A stretch of 57,609 nucleotides of DNA, from NCBI GenBank assembly GCA_014802265.1, contig JAAVCP010000056.1, forward strand, positions 1 to 57,609, written 5' to 3'. Shown here piece by piece: positions 1-9,057 of the stretch (its first letter is position 1; each line of letters opens with the position of its first letter). The notes beneath the pieces were generated by a model. It had not been told where the DNA came from and did not search any database. It saw nothing but the letters and a program-made list of their open reading frames with translations. The DNA is from Bacteroides sp. (lineage in GTDB: Bacteria > Bacteroidota > Bacteroidia > Bacteroidales > Muribaculaceae). The position numbers and the translations under genes were made by a program.

Positions 1-58
1 CCGCAGGTGCAAGCACGGCGACGTGTTCAGCCGAGCGGTACTAATTGCCCGGGATGTT
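1..58 (+). rRNA. 23S ribosomal RNA, 3' end (partial)
   Basis: The first ~55 bases carry the conserved 3' end of 23S rRNA (a GCGGTACTAATTG-type motif), cut by the window's left edge. It is followed by a spacer and a 5S gene in the same orientation, so this is the tail of an rRNA operon. The exact 3' end is an estimate. Confidence 0.8.
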
Positions 59-155
59 CCGTGATAAGGAAACACACATTTGCCCGCTGTCCTCTTGGAT
101 GGCATCTTGTCCCCCGCACGCTTCCTGCGTGTGCGCCTCTTTCCAGGGCACCACG

Positions 156-189
156 CCGCCGTTGCCGCCGACCAGGCGGCAACGGGCGG
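156..189 (+). other. Hairpin in the 23S-5S spacer
   Basis: GTTGCCGCC (161-169) and GGCGGCAAC (175-183) form a perfect 9-bp stem with a 5-base loop. It extends outward through CCGCC and GGCGG with one bulged base. A likely role is pre-rRNA processing, but that is inference. Confidence 0.5.
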
Positions 190-208
190 TGAAACATAAA
201 GAAGAAAC

Positions 209-317
<109 letters not shown>

Positions 318-320
318 TAG

Positions 321-366
321 GCCAGCCGGACTGCAACATACCGCAGCCCCGGCTGGCTGTTTTTTA
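321..366 (+). terminator. Intrinsic terminator of the rRNA operon
   Basis: GCCAGCCGG (321-329) pairs perfectly with CCGGCTGGC (349-357), followed by TGTTTTTTA. It sits 4 bases after the 5S gene. Confidence 0.85.
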
Positions 367-367
367 T

Positions 368-565
368 ACTTGTGGATGTGAGTAGGGTAGGTTGACGATA
401 TTTATATTAGAAAAATGATCCATAAAACGGTACGAGAATCGAATATTTAAAATTGAATGATAATTGGACAGAAATATTAAAACCTCGTGAACTTAAAATA
501 TGTGTTTTTGATTAGTTGAGACAAAGAATATATATAATATTTAGGGTTACTATTCCGTTTTTCTT
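368..565. other. AT-rich intergenic region, no gene seen
   Basis: This is about 200 bases of AT-rich sequence between the rRNA terminator and the TonB receptor. I see no ORF and no clean TTTG/TAnnTTTG promoter, although the receptor's promoter should lie here. Confidence 0.4.
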
Positions 566-2980
566 ATGATGAATAAGTTGCTTTCCATATTAATAGTCTG
601 TGGTTTAACTTCTATATCGCTTCCGGTGTTTGCCGAAAATGTGAATATCTCCGGTAAAGTGAGAGATAATGAAGATAAGCCTGTTGAATTTGCTACCGTC
701 AGAATTGCCGGTACCGCAATTGGTACGAATACTGACTTGCAAGGTATGTATAAACTCTCTGTAGCTCAACAAGATACGATAGAGGTAGTTTATAGCTGCA
801 TAGGTTTTAAGACAGTGGTTCATAAGCTGATCAATCCTAAAGGAGATTTGACTATGAATGTCAAGTTATATCCTGACGATGTGGTGCTTGATGAATTAGA
901 AGTGACCGGTTTCCGAAATAATATAAATGGTATGCAGAGTTTTGATACTGAGTCTTTTAAGCTTTCGCCTGATGTGTCTGGGGGAAGCGTGGAGGCTATG
1001 ATCACAACTATGCCAGGAGTAAATTCATCAAATGAAATGAGTTCACAATATTCAGTTAGAGGCGGCTCATTTGATGAAAACTCTGTCTATATCAATGGAG
1101 TGGAGATCTATCGCCCACAACTTGTGAGAAGTGGGCAGCAGGAGGGATTGAGCATAATTAATCCTGATATGGTAGGCAATATTAAATTTTCGAGCGGTGG
1201 TTATCCAGCAAGATATGCTGACAAGATGTCATCAGTGCTTGATATAACTTATAGGGACCCTGAGGCTTTTGAAGGTTCAGTGGGTTTAAGCCTTATGGGA
1301 GGTTCATTGACATTAGGCACTAATTCGGGAAAGTTCTCACAGCTTCATGGAATAAGACTTAAGAAGAACAATTCACTTCTTTCCTCACTGGAAACCCGAG
1401 GGGAATATGATCCGCTTTATTTTGATTATCAGACTAATATGACTTTTAAGGGAAGTGATAAATTTTCTGTGAATCTTCTTGGCAATATATCCATCAATGA
1501 TTTTAAGTTTAAACCGATTGACAGAGAGACCACATTCGGTACCGCTCAAGATGTAAAGCAATTTAAAGTATATTTCGATGGTCAGGAGAAAGATAAGTTT
1601 GAGACATATTTCGGAACTCTTTCCTTTAATTATAAGAAAAGCAGAGCCACTTCACTTTCTTTTCAATTATCTGCCTTCATGACTAATGAATTTGTCAGCT
1701 ATGACATTTCCGGAGAATATTGGCTTGATCAAGCCGGAACCGGAGGAGAGGAGAGCGTCGGTGGAGAATTAGGTGTCGGTAAATATATGGAGCATTCCCG
1801 TAACCGACTTAAGGCATCAGTGCTTACAGCGGCACTGAAGGGTTCCACTGTAATCAAAAATAATCATTTGTCATACGGACTTATTTATGCTCATGATAAT
1901 TTCCGTGACCGTACCAAAGAATGGGAGTGGCGTGACAGTGCCGGCTACTCTTTACCTACTCAGCCGGAAGGGGTGCATCTGATATATAATCTTACTTCAC
2001 GTCAAGATGTTAACACCAACAGAATTGCAATGTTTGCGGAAGATGCAATTTATTTTGAGTCTTCAAAAGGTTATTTCACTTTAAATGCAGGTCTCAGGAT
2101 GTCTTATTGGGATTTCAATAAGGAATTTCTTGTTTCTCCACGAGTGAATTTTAGTTTTTCCCCTTTGACCAATAACCGTTGGAACTATCGTATTGCAGCC
2201 GGCATGTATTATCAATCACCTTTTTATAAGGAATACAGAGCCACAATGATTGATGACCTGGGGAATGGGTTTGTAACTTTAAACAACAATATAAAGTCTC
2301 CACGAAGCATTCATGTAGTAGCAGGCACAGATTACACTTTCCGTGCTATGAACCGACCATTCAAAATCACAGGAGAACTCTACTATAAGAATCTTTCAAA
2401 TTTTATTTCATATGAATATGATAATCTGAAGGTTACTTATTCAGGACAGAATGATTCGAAGGGATACATCATGGGGTTTGACTTCAAACTGTTTGGTCAG
2501 TTTGTACCTGGATCGGATTCGTGGCTTTCATTCTCACTGATGAAAACAAGCCAGGATTTAAATGGGAAAAAGGTGCCTTTACCCAGCGACCAGCGTTATT
2601 CGATAGGACTTTACTTCACGGATTATTTTCCAAAATTCCCTAAACTGAAGTTCAGTCTGCGCGGGGTGTTTTCCGATGGTCTTACCATGACAGCCCCACA
2701 CGTTAGCCGTGATATATCATATTTCCGTTCACCTGCCTACAAGAGGGTTGACATAGGAGTGACATATCAGTTAGTAGGTGCTCCACAAGATGGGGTAGTA
2801 GTAAGAGATTGGCGACGACATTTTAAGAGTATCACTCTCGGATTAGATCTTTTCAATCTGTTTGACATCTCAAATGTAAGCAGTTATTATTGGGTAACTG
2901 ACGTAAACAATATACAGTATGCAGTGCCTAACTATTTGACACGCAGACAACTTAACTTTAGAATATCGGCGGAATTCTAA
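566..2980 (+). CDS. TonB-dependent outer-membrane receptor with carboxypeptidase-regulatory-like N-terminus
   Basis: This 804-residue outer-membrane protein would import an unknown ligand using TonB energy. It begins with a signal peptide (about residues 1-23, ending VFA). A CarboxypepD_reg-like beta-sandwich follows (about 27-110, with VNISGKVRD and FATVRIAGT). Then comes a plug domain (about 115-230, containing YSVRGGSFDENSVYINGVEI) and a long beta-barrel ending in an aromatic residue (ISAEF), as barrel assembly requires. It is shorter than SusC proteins (about 1000 residues) and has no SusD partner, so it is a general TonB receptor rather than a polysaccharide-locus component. It stands alone between two terminators. 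An alternative start is the next Met, one codon on. Confidence 0.88.
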   Translation: MMNKLLSILIVCGLTSISLPVFAENVNISGKVRDNEDKPVEFATVRIAGTAIGTNTDLQGMYKLSVAQQDTIEVVYSCIGFKTVVHKLINPKGDLTMNVKLYPDDVVLDELEVTGFRNNINGMQSFDTESFKLSPDVSGGSVEAMITTMPGVNSSNEMSSQYSVRGGSFDENSVYINGVEIYRPQLVRSGQQEGLSIINPDMVGNIKFSSGGYPARYADKMSSVLDITYRDPEAFEGSVGLSLMGGSLTLGTNSGKFSQLHGIRLKKNNSLLSSLETRGEYDPLYFDYQTNMTFKGSDKFSVNLLGNISINDFKFKPIDRETTFGTAQDVKQFKVYFDGQEKDKFETYFGTLSFNYKKSRATSLSFQLSAFMTNEFVSYDISGEYWLDQAGTGGEESVGGELGVGKYMEHSRNRLKASVLTAALKGSTVIKNNHLSYGLIYAHDNFRDRTKEWEWRDSAGYSLPTQPEGVHLIYNLTSRQDVNTNRIAMFAEDAIYFESSKGYFTLNAGLRMSYWDFNKEFLVSPRVNFSFSPLTNNRWNYRIAAGMYYQSPFYKEYRATMIDDLGNGFVTLNNNIKSPRSIHVVAGTDYTFRAMNRPFKITGELYYKNLSNFISYEYDNLKVTYSGQNDSKGYIMGFDFKLFGQFVPGSDSWLSFSLMKTSQDLNGKKVPLPSDQRYSIGLYFTDYFPKFPKLKFSLRGVFSDGLTMTAPHVSRDISYFRSPAYKRVDIGVTYQLVGAPQDGVVVRDWRRHFKSITLGLDLFNLFDISNVSSYYWVTDVNNIQYAVPNYLTRRQLNFRISAEF

Positions 2981-3034
2981 ATCCTTATCTCATTTTTGGC
3001 ACCATGAACCACTGATATTTTTTGTGAAATTATT

Positions 3035-3063
3035 AAAAAGGCTTCTTAATAGAAGCCTTTTTT
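3035..3063 (+). terminator. Intrinsic terminator after the TonB receptor
   Basis: AAAAAGGCTTCT (3035-3046), loop TAAT, then AGAAGCCTTTTTT: a 12-bp stem ending in a T-run. Confidence 0.85.
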
Positions 3064-3077
3064 GCAAAAAGTTTTGT

Positions 3078-3085
3078 AATTTCGC
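3078..3085 (+). promoter_or_regulatory. Candidate -7 box of hisS
   Basis: TAATTTCG resembles the Bacteroidota -7 element TAnnTTTG and lies 28 bases before the hisS ATG, just after the upstream terminator. No TTTG sits at the expected 19-20 base spacing, so this is only half a promoter. Confidence 0.4.
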
Positions 3086-3113
3086 ATAAAATATAACAAA
3101 GTAAATAAATAGA

Positions 3114-4481
3114 ATGGCACAGAAACCGTCAATCCCAAAAGGAACGCGAGACTTTTCACCCGAAGAAATGTCACGCAGAAATTATATATTTGACACTATT
3201 AAAAGTGTGTTTCATCTTTACGGCTACCAGCAGATAGAGACTCCGGCAATGGAAAATCTTTCCACTCTGATGGGTAAATATGGCGAAGAAGGGGATAAAC
3301 TTCTCTTCAAGATACTAAACTCAGGGGATTTCCTTAAGGATGTGGCAGATGAAGATTATGCTTCAAAAAATCTTGTAAAATTGACTAACAAGATGTGTGA
3401 AAAGGGATTACGTTATGACCTGACCGTTCCTTTCGCTCGTTTCGTAGTGCAGTACAGAGGAGAACTGCAGATGCCGTTCAAACGTTTCCAAATTCAACCT
3501 GTATGGAGGGCGGATCGCCCTCAGAAGGGTCGTTATAGAGAATTTTATCAATGTGATGCCGATGTAGTGGGCAGTGATTCATTATGGAATGAAATTGAAC
3601 TGTTGTCGATGATTGACACTGTGTTCGGTAAACTGAAAGTAAGGGTAGCAATAAAGGTAAACAATAGGAAGATTCTTACCGGTATAGCTGAGATTATAGG
3701 AGCTGCCGACAAAATTGTTGATATCACAGTCGCTATTGACAAGATTGATAAGATAGGCATTGATAACGTCAATGAGGAGTTGCGTGTAAAAGGGTTGTCT
3801 GAAGAAGCTATTACCAAACTACAACCTTTACTCGATATGAAGGGAACAAATGAAGAGAAAATTGCTACTCTTTCGGAATTACTTAAGGAATCAGAAACCG
3901 GATTGAAAGGTGTGGAGGAATTACGCACAGTGATAGAAGGTATCAATGATCTCGGACATAATTGTGAGATTGATGTTGATGTTTCCCTGGCAAGAGGGTT
4001 GAACTATTATACCGGTACAATCATCGAAGTGAAGGCTCTCGATGTAGAAATTGGAAGCATCACCGGGGGTGGCAGATACGACAATCTTACCGGGGTATTT
4101 GGTGCGCCGGGACTTTCCGGAGTTGGCATCTCTTTCGGTGCAGACCGCATCTATGATGTTTTGAACCAATTGAATCTATATCCTGACAGTGTAAATAGCA
4201 GTGTAAAAGTAATTTTTGTAAACTTTGGAGAGAAAGAGGCGGCTGCATCTGCCAGAATGGTAAAGTTGCTGCGTGAGGAAGGTGTATCAGCCGAACTCTA
4301 TCCAGATGCGGCGAAGATGAAGAAGCAGATGAGTTATGCCAATTCACAAAATATTCGTTTTGTAGCCATAATAGGTGAATCAGAGCTTGAGCAAGGCACA
4401 ATTAATCTTAAGGATATGAATGCCGGAACTCAGGAGACTCTTACACCGGGAGCTTTGGTAGAAAAATTGAAAAATGCCTGA
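3114..4481 (+). CDS. hisS: Histidine--tRNA ligase
   Basis: Class II aminoacyl-tRNA synthetase that charges tRNA-His with histidine in the cytoplasm. Its 455 residues are within the family range. Visible signatures are [10 protein letters not shown] at the N-terminus, motif 2 with [17 protein letters not shown] (about 124-140) and [10 protein letters not shown], the HisRS-specific ARGLNYYTG (about 291), and GGGRYDNL plus [12 protein letters not shown] (motif 3 region, about 318-345). The C-terminus is an anticodon-binding domain. The following gene starts 5 bases after the stop, so the two are probably cotranscribed. Confidence 0.97.
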   Translation: MAQKPSIPKGTRDFSPEEMSRRNYIFDTIKSVFHLYGYQQIETPAMENLSTLMGKYGEEGDKLLFKILNSGDFLKDVADEDYASKNLVKLTNKMCEKGLRYDLTVPFARFVVQYRGELQMPFKRFQIQPVWRADRPQKGRYREFYQCDADVVGSDSLWNEIELLSMIDTVFGKLKVRVAIKVNNRKILTGIAEIIGAADKIVDITVAIDKIDKIGIDNVNEELRVKGLSEEAITKLQPLLDMKGTNEEKIATLSELLKESETGLKGVEELRTVIEGINDLGHNCEIDVDVSLARGLNYYTGTIIEVKALDVEIGSITGGGRYDNLTGVFGAPGLSGVGISFGADRIYDVLNQLNLYPDSVNSSVKVIFVNFGEKEAAASARMVKLLREEGVSAELYPDAAKMKKQMSYANSQNIRFVAIIGESELEQGTINLKDMNAGTQETLTPGALVEKLKNA

Positions 4482-4486
4482 AAGCG

Positions 4487-5686
4487 ATGATTAGCAAGGA
4501 ACAATTTATTCTCCGGCAGCCTGCTGCCCCGGAGGAGACTTCCACAGATCCTTATTATCTGAATCTTGCCAACCGGCTTGTGAAAATTGCACAGGAAAAA
4601 AAGTTATTGCCCTCATACCCGGATAAAGTTGTGGAGAGAGGGGCAATGGCAGTTATCGGCTATTATCAAGATGTGATATGTGATGCAGGAGTGTGGCATT
4701 CGTTTGTAGATGAATGCCGACGAATGTATGGTTATAGTGTTCCGTTTTATGACAATGGCGAGGAATATATGGACTATGAACTGAATAAGATTGATGTGAG
4801 GTTTATGGTGTGGTATTCATTGTCAATGAATTACGAACAGCTCAGAGTAAGAAATCCGTTTGATGATGAATTGATAGCCTGTGCCGACGCATGGTGGCAA
4901 GAGTTGGAAGCAGTTTATGAGGAATCTCCTCTTCCGGAAGACTATCGTCTTACCCATGAACTTGAGATTCATGCCGAAGAGGATAAACAAGCATTGTATA
5001 GACTTGGTAACTGGTTGTTTATGCACTGCTATCTTATGACTCCTGCCTATGCTATGACCCTTTCGGAAATTGCTTCAGAGTTTGACCTTACCAAGGAAGA
5101 TAGCATTATAGAGCTTCAGAAGCGAATGGAGCAATCAATGGCTGAAGACCCTACCGGTCCACTTGCCTTTTACCTTGGGGAATGGCTTTATCTAATAGTG
5201 GAAGGTAAAATGCCACCATCACCTAAGAGTAAAGAAAAAAGGGGTGAACATAAATTTTACACTGCCTTCATAAATGCTACTGGAGGTAAAACTTTGGAAT
5301 TTTTTGCAACCTATGATGATTTAAACCATTTTTTCATAGAAGGAATGGGATGGACGGCAGGAGAGGAGCATCTCCCTATGATGAAGAATGAACGAGATTT
5401 TGTGGTGATGGTTGAAAAGGAGAAGGGGATGCTGGTGGCGCGTAATGTAGCAAAATGTATAGCATCTCCTGATAATCCTCTTTATGATGCCTCATACGCA
5501 AAGGATCATGCAATCGAGTTGTTAACGGAACGCGGTCGCTGTCCGGGCGACTTGTTAAGATATATCTGCGCCAAAGGTTGGCTCCCTGACGCAAGATTCC
5601 CGAATAGTAATGACACTGGGTTGGTGACTAAGAATGCTGATTTCATAGCTCGTTGTTATCTCCAGCAGTATTATCGCGGCGACTAA
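4487..5686 (+). CDS. Uncharacterised cytoplasmic protein (possibly DUF3843 family) coupled to hisS
   Basis: This 399-residue protein has no signal peptide and no membrane segment. It is rich in Trp, Tyr and acidic residues and predicted mainly helical. I do not recognise a catalytic motif. The overall look recalls a Bacteroidota-restricted family of unknown function (I think DUF3843, unverified). It starts 5 bases after hisS, and a strong bidirectional terminator follows its stop, so hisS and this gene form a two-gene operon. A role linked to translation is only suggested by position. Confidence 0.7.
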   Translation: MISKEQFILRQPAAPEETSTDPYYLNLANRLVKIAQEKKLLPSYPDKVVERGAMAVIGYYQDVICDAGVWHSFVDECRRMYGYSVPFYDNGEEYMDYELNKIDVRFMVWYSLSMNYEQLRVRNPFDDELIACADAWWQELEAVYEESPLPEDYRLTHELEIHAEEDKQALYRLGNWLFMHCYLMTPAYAMTLSEIASEFDLTKEDSIIELQKRMEQSMAEDPTGPLAFYLGEWLYLIVEGKMPPSPKSKEKRGEHKFYTAFINATGGKTLEFFATYDDLNHFFIEGMGWTAGEEHLPMMKNERDFVVMVEKEKGMLVARNVAKCIASPDNPLYDASYAKDHAIELLTERGRCPGDLLRYICAKGWLPDARFPNSNDTGLVTKNADFIARCYLQQYYRGD

Positions 5687-5700
5687 AGACAATCAAGAAT

Positions 5701-5747
5701 AAATATAACCGTAGCTCGAATCAATTCCCATAGCTACGGTTATATTT
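5701..5747. terminator. Bidirectional terminator between convergent genes
   Basis: AAATATAACCGTAGCT (5701-5716) and AGCTACGGTTATATTT (5732-5747) form a perfect 16-bp stem with A/T-rich flanks on both sides. It serves the hisS operon on the plus strand and the glycosyltransferase on the minus strand. Confidence 0.85.
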
Positions 5748-5753
5748 ATTCAA

Positions 5754-6482
5754 TCAATTGTTTTTCTTAAAGATACTGTCAATTTTTAGTTTTACTACCC
5801 CAAATACTGCTTCCCCAAATATAGATCCATTCATCTTGGATGTGCCGAGCTGACGGTTGATGAAAATAATAGGTAGTTCCTCCACTTTAAATCCATGACT
5901 GTAAGCTTTAAATTTCATCTCAATCTGGAACGCATAACCCTTAAATTCAATCTTATCAAGATTTATGGATTCAAGCACACGACGTCGATAGCATACAAAT
6001 CCGGCAGTGGCATCACGGAGTTTCATTCTTGTGATAAATCTGACATAAGCGGAAGCGAAATAAGACATGAGCACTCTCCCCATAGGCCAGTTGACAACGT
6101 TTACACCGGATATATAACGGGATCCAATGGTTACATCTGCACCTTTATCTTTGCAGTTGTGATATAAGCGGGTAAGATCATCCGGATTGTGAGAGAAATC
6201 AGCGTCCATCTCAATCATATAGGCATAATCTCTATTTAGTGCCCATTTAAATCCGTGAATATATGCTGTGCCGAGTCCCAGTTTCCCTGTACGTTTCTCT
6301 AAAAACACTCTGTCAGGAAATCTCTCCATGAGTTTTTCAACAGCGGCAGCGGTGCCGTCCGGTGAATTATCATCAATCACAAGCACGTCAAAATCGTCAG
6401 GATATTTCATGACGGTCTCAACTATGTTTGTGATATTTTCTATCTCATTATATGTGGGGATTATAACCAGTACGTCGCTCAT
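5754..6482 (-). CDS. Polyprenol-phosphate mannosyl/glycosyl transferase (GT2, DPM1-like)
   Basis: This 242-residue GT-A fold glycosyltransferase probably moves a sugar from a nucleotide donor to a polyprenyl phosphate at the inner face of the membrane. Evidence includes the N-terminal IPTYNEIENI, VIDDNSPDGTA (nucleotide-binding aspartates), GLGTAYIHGFKWAL, MDADFSHNP (the metal-binding DxD-like motif), and RDATAGFVCYRR, all typical of the soluble DPM1 class. It has no C-terminal membrane domain, unlike the larger GtrB type. A GtrA-like flippase is encoded separately at 22986-23486. A TAACTTTG -7 box (minus strand, 6501-6508) sits 18 bases before the ATG. Confidence 0.9.
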   Translation of the reverse strand: MSDVLVIIPTYNEIENITNIVETVMKYPDDFDVLVIDDNSPDGTAAAVEKLMERFPDRVFLEKRTGKLGLGTAYIHGFKWALNRDYAYMIEMDADFSHNPDDLTRLYHNCKDKGADVTIGSRYISGVNVVNWPMGRVLMSYFASAYVRFITRMKLRDATAGFVCYRRRVLESINLDKIEFKGYAFQIEMKFKAYSHGFKVEELPIIFINRQLGTSKMNGSIFGEAVFGVVKLKIDSIFKKNN

Positions 6483-6598
6483 CTTTTTTCATTTTCTGCA
6501 CAAAGTTAATGATAAAATTTCAGAAACAGGACAGAAGAGCTATTAAATATTCAATATATACTCATTAATTTTAACCCGTTACTTGTAAATTATAAAAA

Positions 6599-7621
6599 TC
6601 AGAACACCACATTATATTTTTTCAGAATTTCTTTAGGGTGGTATGATTCTTTAGCCATTCTTAAACCGATGTCACCGGCATCATCTTCACGATTGATATA
6701 TAGAATTTCAGGATTCTTCTCTGTCATTTCTTTTGCAAACAGATAATTGATCATCTCATAGCTTCCGTTGATGTTTCGGGTGGCTTTTTCCACATGCACG
6801 AAGAGTGTATCACCCTTTATGTCGCCGATAGTATATGCACATACTTTTCCGTCAACATATAGAATCATTCCCTTCAGATTTTCATCACCTCTCTCTTTCA
6901 GGCTTATAAGATTCCTTGAAAGCTGACGCTCTGCTTTTGCCATATCAGTAGAATCACCTTCAAGATCAAAAATATCCATAAATTCCATTGCTTCATGAGC
7001 ATTTTCGGAAGTAAGTTCTACTGCTTTCCAATCCGTATATAGAGAATTAAACTTATTAACATGGTTACGCTTCTTGCTCATCTTTTTCCCTTTGAGGGTT
7101 GCAAGAGGCTCAGCATTATATAAATAGTCACCCCAATCCGTCAGTTCTTCAATCATTATCGGATTAAGCTTGCGCATTTCGCCCATGACATATTCGGGGA
7201 TGGCAGAAAACTCAAGACGTATATTCTTATTATCACAGTATTCCTTAAGCAGTTCCACAGATTCTTTCAGAGGCAGCTCACCTATGGGCAAGGAAAATGC
7301 AGGGGTAGACACATCATTTTCTACCACACCTTTAATGAAGAGTGTATCTTTATAAATAGTATATTCATAATTGAAATAGTCTACCCACATCAGAACGCCT
7401 GCATAGGAAAAATCGGTGGTGCGTCCTGATTCCTTGCTCAGATAGCTCCAGATAAGGGGCATATCGGCAGGGGTAATTTTTTTAAACTCACCGATACGTG
7501 ACTTGTCGTTGACTTCTCTGTTGAGTCTGTTTAGTTCTTTTACCCGTATAGCGAGTCGGAACAGATCGTCGGAGGTAGTCTTAACAGGTGTCTGACGTAA
7601 GAAATTCATAGTTGTTTCCAT
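6599..7621 (-). CDS. DUF2156 domain protein (GNAT-like aminoacyl/acyl transferase fold)
   Basis: A 340-residue cytoplasmic protein. The C-terminal half carries the DUF2156 signature seen in phosphatidylglycerol lysyltransferase-type proteins: KKMSKKRNHVNKF (about 192-204) and, near the C-terminus, YINREDDAGDIGLRMAKES followed by YHPKEILKKY. Unlike full MprF enzymes it has no membrane domain, so it is the stand-alone form. Substrate is unknown. It is a single gene, and an in-frame Met four codons downstream is an alternative start. Confidence 0.85.
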   Translation of the reverse strand: METTMNFLRQTPVKTTSDDLFRLAIRVKELNRLNREVNDKSRIGEFKKITPADMPLIWSYLSKESGRTTDFSYAGVLMWVDYFNYEYTIYKDTLFIKGVVENDVSTPAFSLPIGELPLKESVELLKEYCDNKNIRLEFSAIPEYVMGEMRKLNPIMIEELTDWGDYLYNAEPLATLKGKKMSKKRNHVNKFNSLYTDWKAVELTSENAHEAMEFMDIFDLEGDSTDMAKAERQLSRNLISLKERGDENLKGMILYVDGKVCAYTIGDIKGDTLFVHVEKATRNINGSYEMINYLFAKEMTEKNPEILYINREDDAGDIGLRMAKESYHPKEILKKYNVVF

Positions 7622-7801
7622 AAGATTAAATTTGAATAGTTTGATTTATAGGCTTCTTTATCATATTAACACTCAAACTGTAATTATGTATTAATTGACT
7701 ATTAAAAATTATGAAAAAAGTTTGTCGAAGTATAAAATAAAGCCACATTCAGCAGAGTGGAGTATTATTTGTCGTTATAATAAATATAATCTATTGATAA
7801 A

Positions 7802-8242
7802 ATGAAGTTAATAAATTCAGATAACATACCTATTGTAGCGTCATTTATCCGTCTTTACGGCGATGTGGTCAGTGAGGTCGCGTCACATTATGATAAGCCC
7901 ATAATTTTCAGACGCCTTTCAAGTAAGGAAAATGAATATGGCGATATAATGGGAAGAATCGGCACCACCGTATATATTTCCGAAGAAGAAGTTGGCAGTA
8001 TCGGACTTACGTATCCGGAAATTTTTGCCTCTCTTGCTCATGAGATCGGTCATATAGTATATCATACTCATGGCTGGCAACTTGATTGCGAGCATAGAGC
8101 TGATATGCTTGCTGCACAATTAGGACTGGATAGCCAAATGATTTCAGCTATTGAGAAAATCTTGGACAGCCGCAGATTTCCCAACCTCACTTCCTTGCTT
8201 GTAGGGAGGATTCATTTCCTTCAGAATATGATGAGAGGATAA
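7802..8242 (+). CDS. Small HEIGH-motif zinc metallopeptidase-like protein
   Basis: A 146-residue protein carrying HEIGH at residues 80-84 (zinc ligands H80 and H84, general base E81). CEHRADMLAAQLGL follows from about residue 96, supplying an acidic third ligand (E97 or D101), as in M48/M78-type gluzincins. It has no signal peptide or membrane segment and is much shorter than classic M48 proteases. It could be a housekeeping peptidase or an ImmA/IrrE-like regulator, but no HTH partner gene is adjacent. The peptidase fold is well supported; the substrate is unknown. Confidence 0.75.
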   Translation: MKLINSDNIPIVASFIRLYGDVVSEVASHYDKPIIFRRLSSKENEYGDIMGRIGTTVYISEEEVGSIGLTYPEIFASLAHEIGHIVYHTHGWQLDCEHRADMLAAQLGLDSQMISAIEKILDSRRFPNLTSLLVGRIHFLQNMMRG

Positions 8243-8352
8243 ATTAGTAAGAAATTAATGGTAAAAGTTTAACTACTTATTCAGTGTGTAAACTATATGT
8301 AGTTTTGAAGTGTTAATCTAATATAGAACCAAATAAAATTTAGACAAAATTC

Positions 8353-8856
8353 ATGGAAAAAACAGTATTATTTCAGGGTAATCCAATGCATATTGCCGGT
8401 AATTTGCCGGAGGCAGGTACAGATGCACCTCTTTTTGCATTGGTAGGAAAAGATTTGTCAGAACTCAATCTTCACGATTTCAAGGGTAAAAGGGTAGTGC
8501 TTAATGTATTCCCGAGTATTGATACAGATGTTTGTGCTGCTTCAGTGCGCCGTTTCAATAAGGATGTAGCCAACTTTGACAACACTGTGGTGCTTTGTGT
8601 GTCAATGGACCTTCCGTTTGCAGCAGGTCGTTTTTGCGCTGCCAATGGTATTGACAATGTTTTGACAGCTTCTGCATTCCGTAGTGACTTTGGTCAGACA
8701 TACGGATTTGAGCTTGTTGACGGTCCGCTTCGCGGTCTGTTCGCCCGTGGTGTAGTTGTCATCGACGAGAATGGCAAGGTTATAGGTACCAGCCTCTGCG
8801 AGGAAATCACAGAAGAGCCTGACTACGAATTTGTAGCTAATCTTCTTAAGAAGTAA
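8353..8856 (+). CDS. tpx: Thiol peroxidase (atypical 2-Cys peroxiredoxin)
   Basis: A 167-residue enzyme that reduces alkyl hydroperoxides and H2O2 using thioredoxin. The peroxidatic cysteine is C61 in FPSIDTDVCAASVRRFN (the TxxC motif) and the resolving cysteine is C95 in AAGRFCAANG. Length matches the Tpx family. N-terminal FQGNPMHIAG and internal RSDFGQTYGFEL are family hallmarks. It is monocistronic and closed by a strong hairpin. Confidence 0.96.
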   Translation: MEKTVLFQGNPMHIAGNLPEAGTDAPLFALVGKDLSELNLHDFKGKRVVLNVFPSIDTDVCAASVRRFNKDVANFDNTVVLCVSMDLPFAAGRFCAANGIDNVLTASAFRSDFGQTYGFELVDGPLRGLFARGVVVIDENGKVIGTSLCEEITEEPDYEFVANLLKK

Positions 8857-8907
8857 AAATCGTTCTGACAAACAAGTAATTGCAAGAATAAATAGCACAC
8901 TACTATC

Positions 8908-8957
8908 ATAAAATAGTCCGTTTCCTCTGATTTTATTGAGGAGACGGACTATTTTAT
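8908..8957 (+). terminator. Long hairpin terminator after tpx
   Basis: A nearly perfect 20-bp stem (8908-8927 with 8938-8957, one G-U pair) around a 10-base A/T loop, with T-rich 3' arm. The A/T ends and GGACT core fit an intrinsic terminator. Confidence 0.8.
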
Positions 8958-9057
8958 GAAACTTCAAAATCCGTAAAGTGTATAAATTATTATAGGGCAT
9001 AGGAATTATGTGTAAATTTGAGGAAAGTAGTAATTTCGCGATGAGAAATAGAGTTAT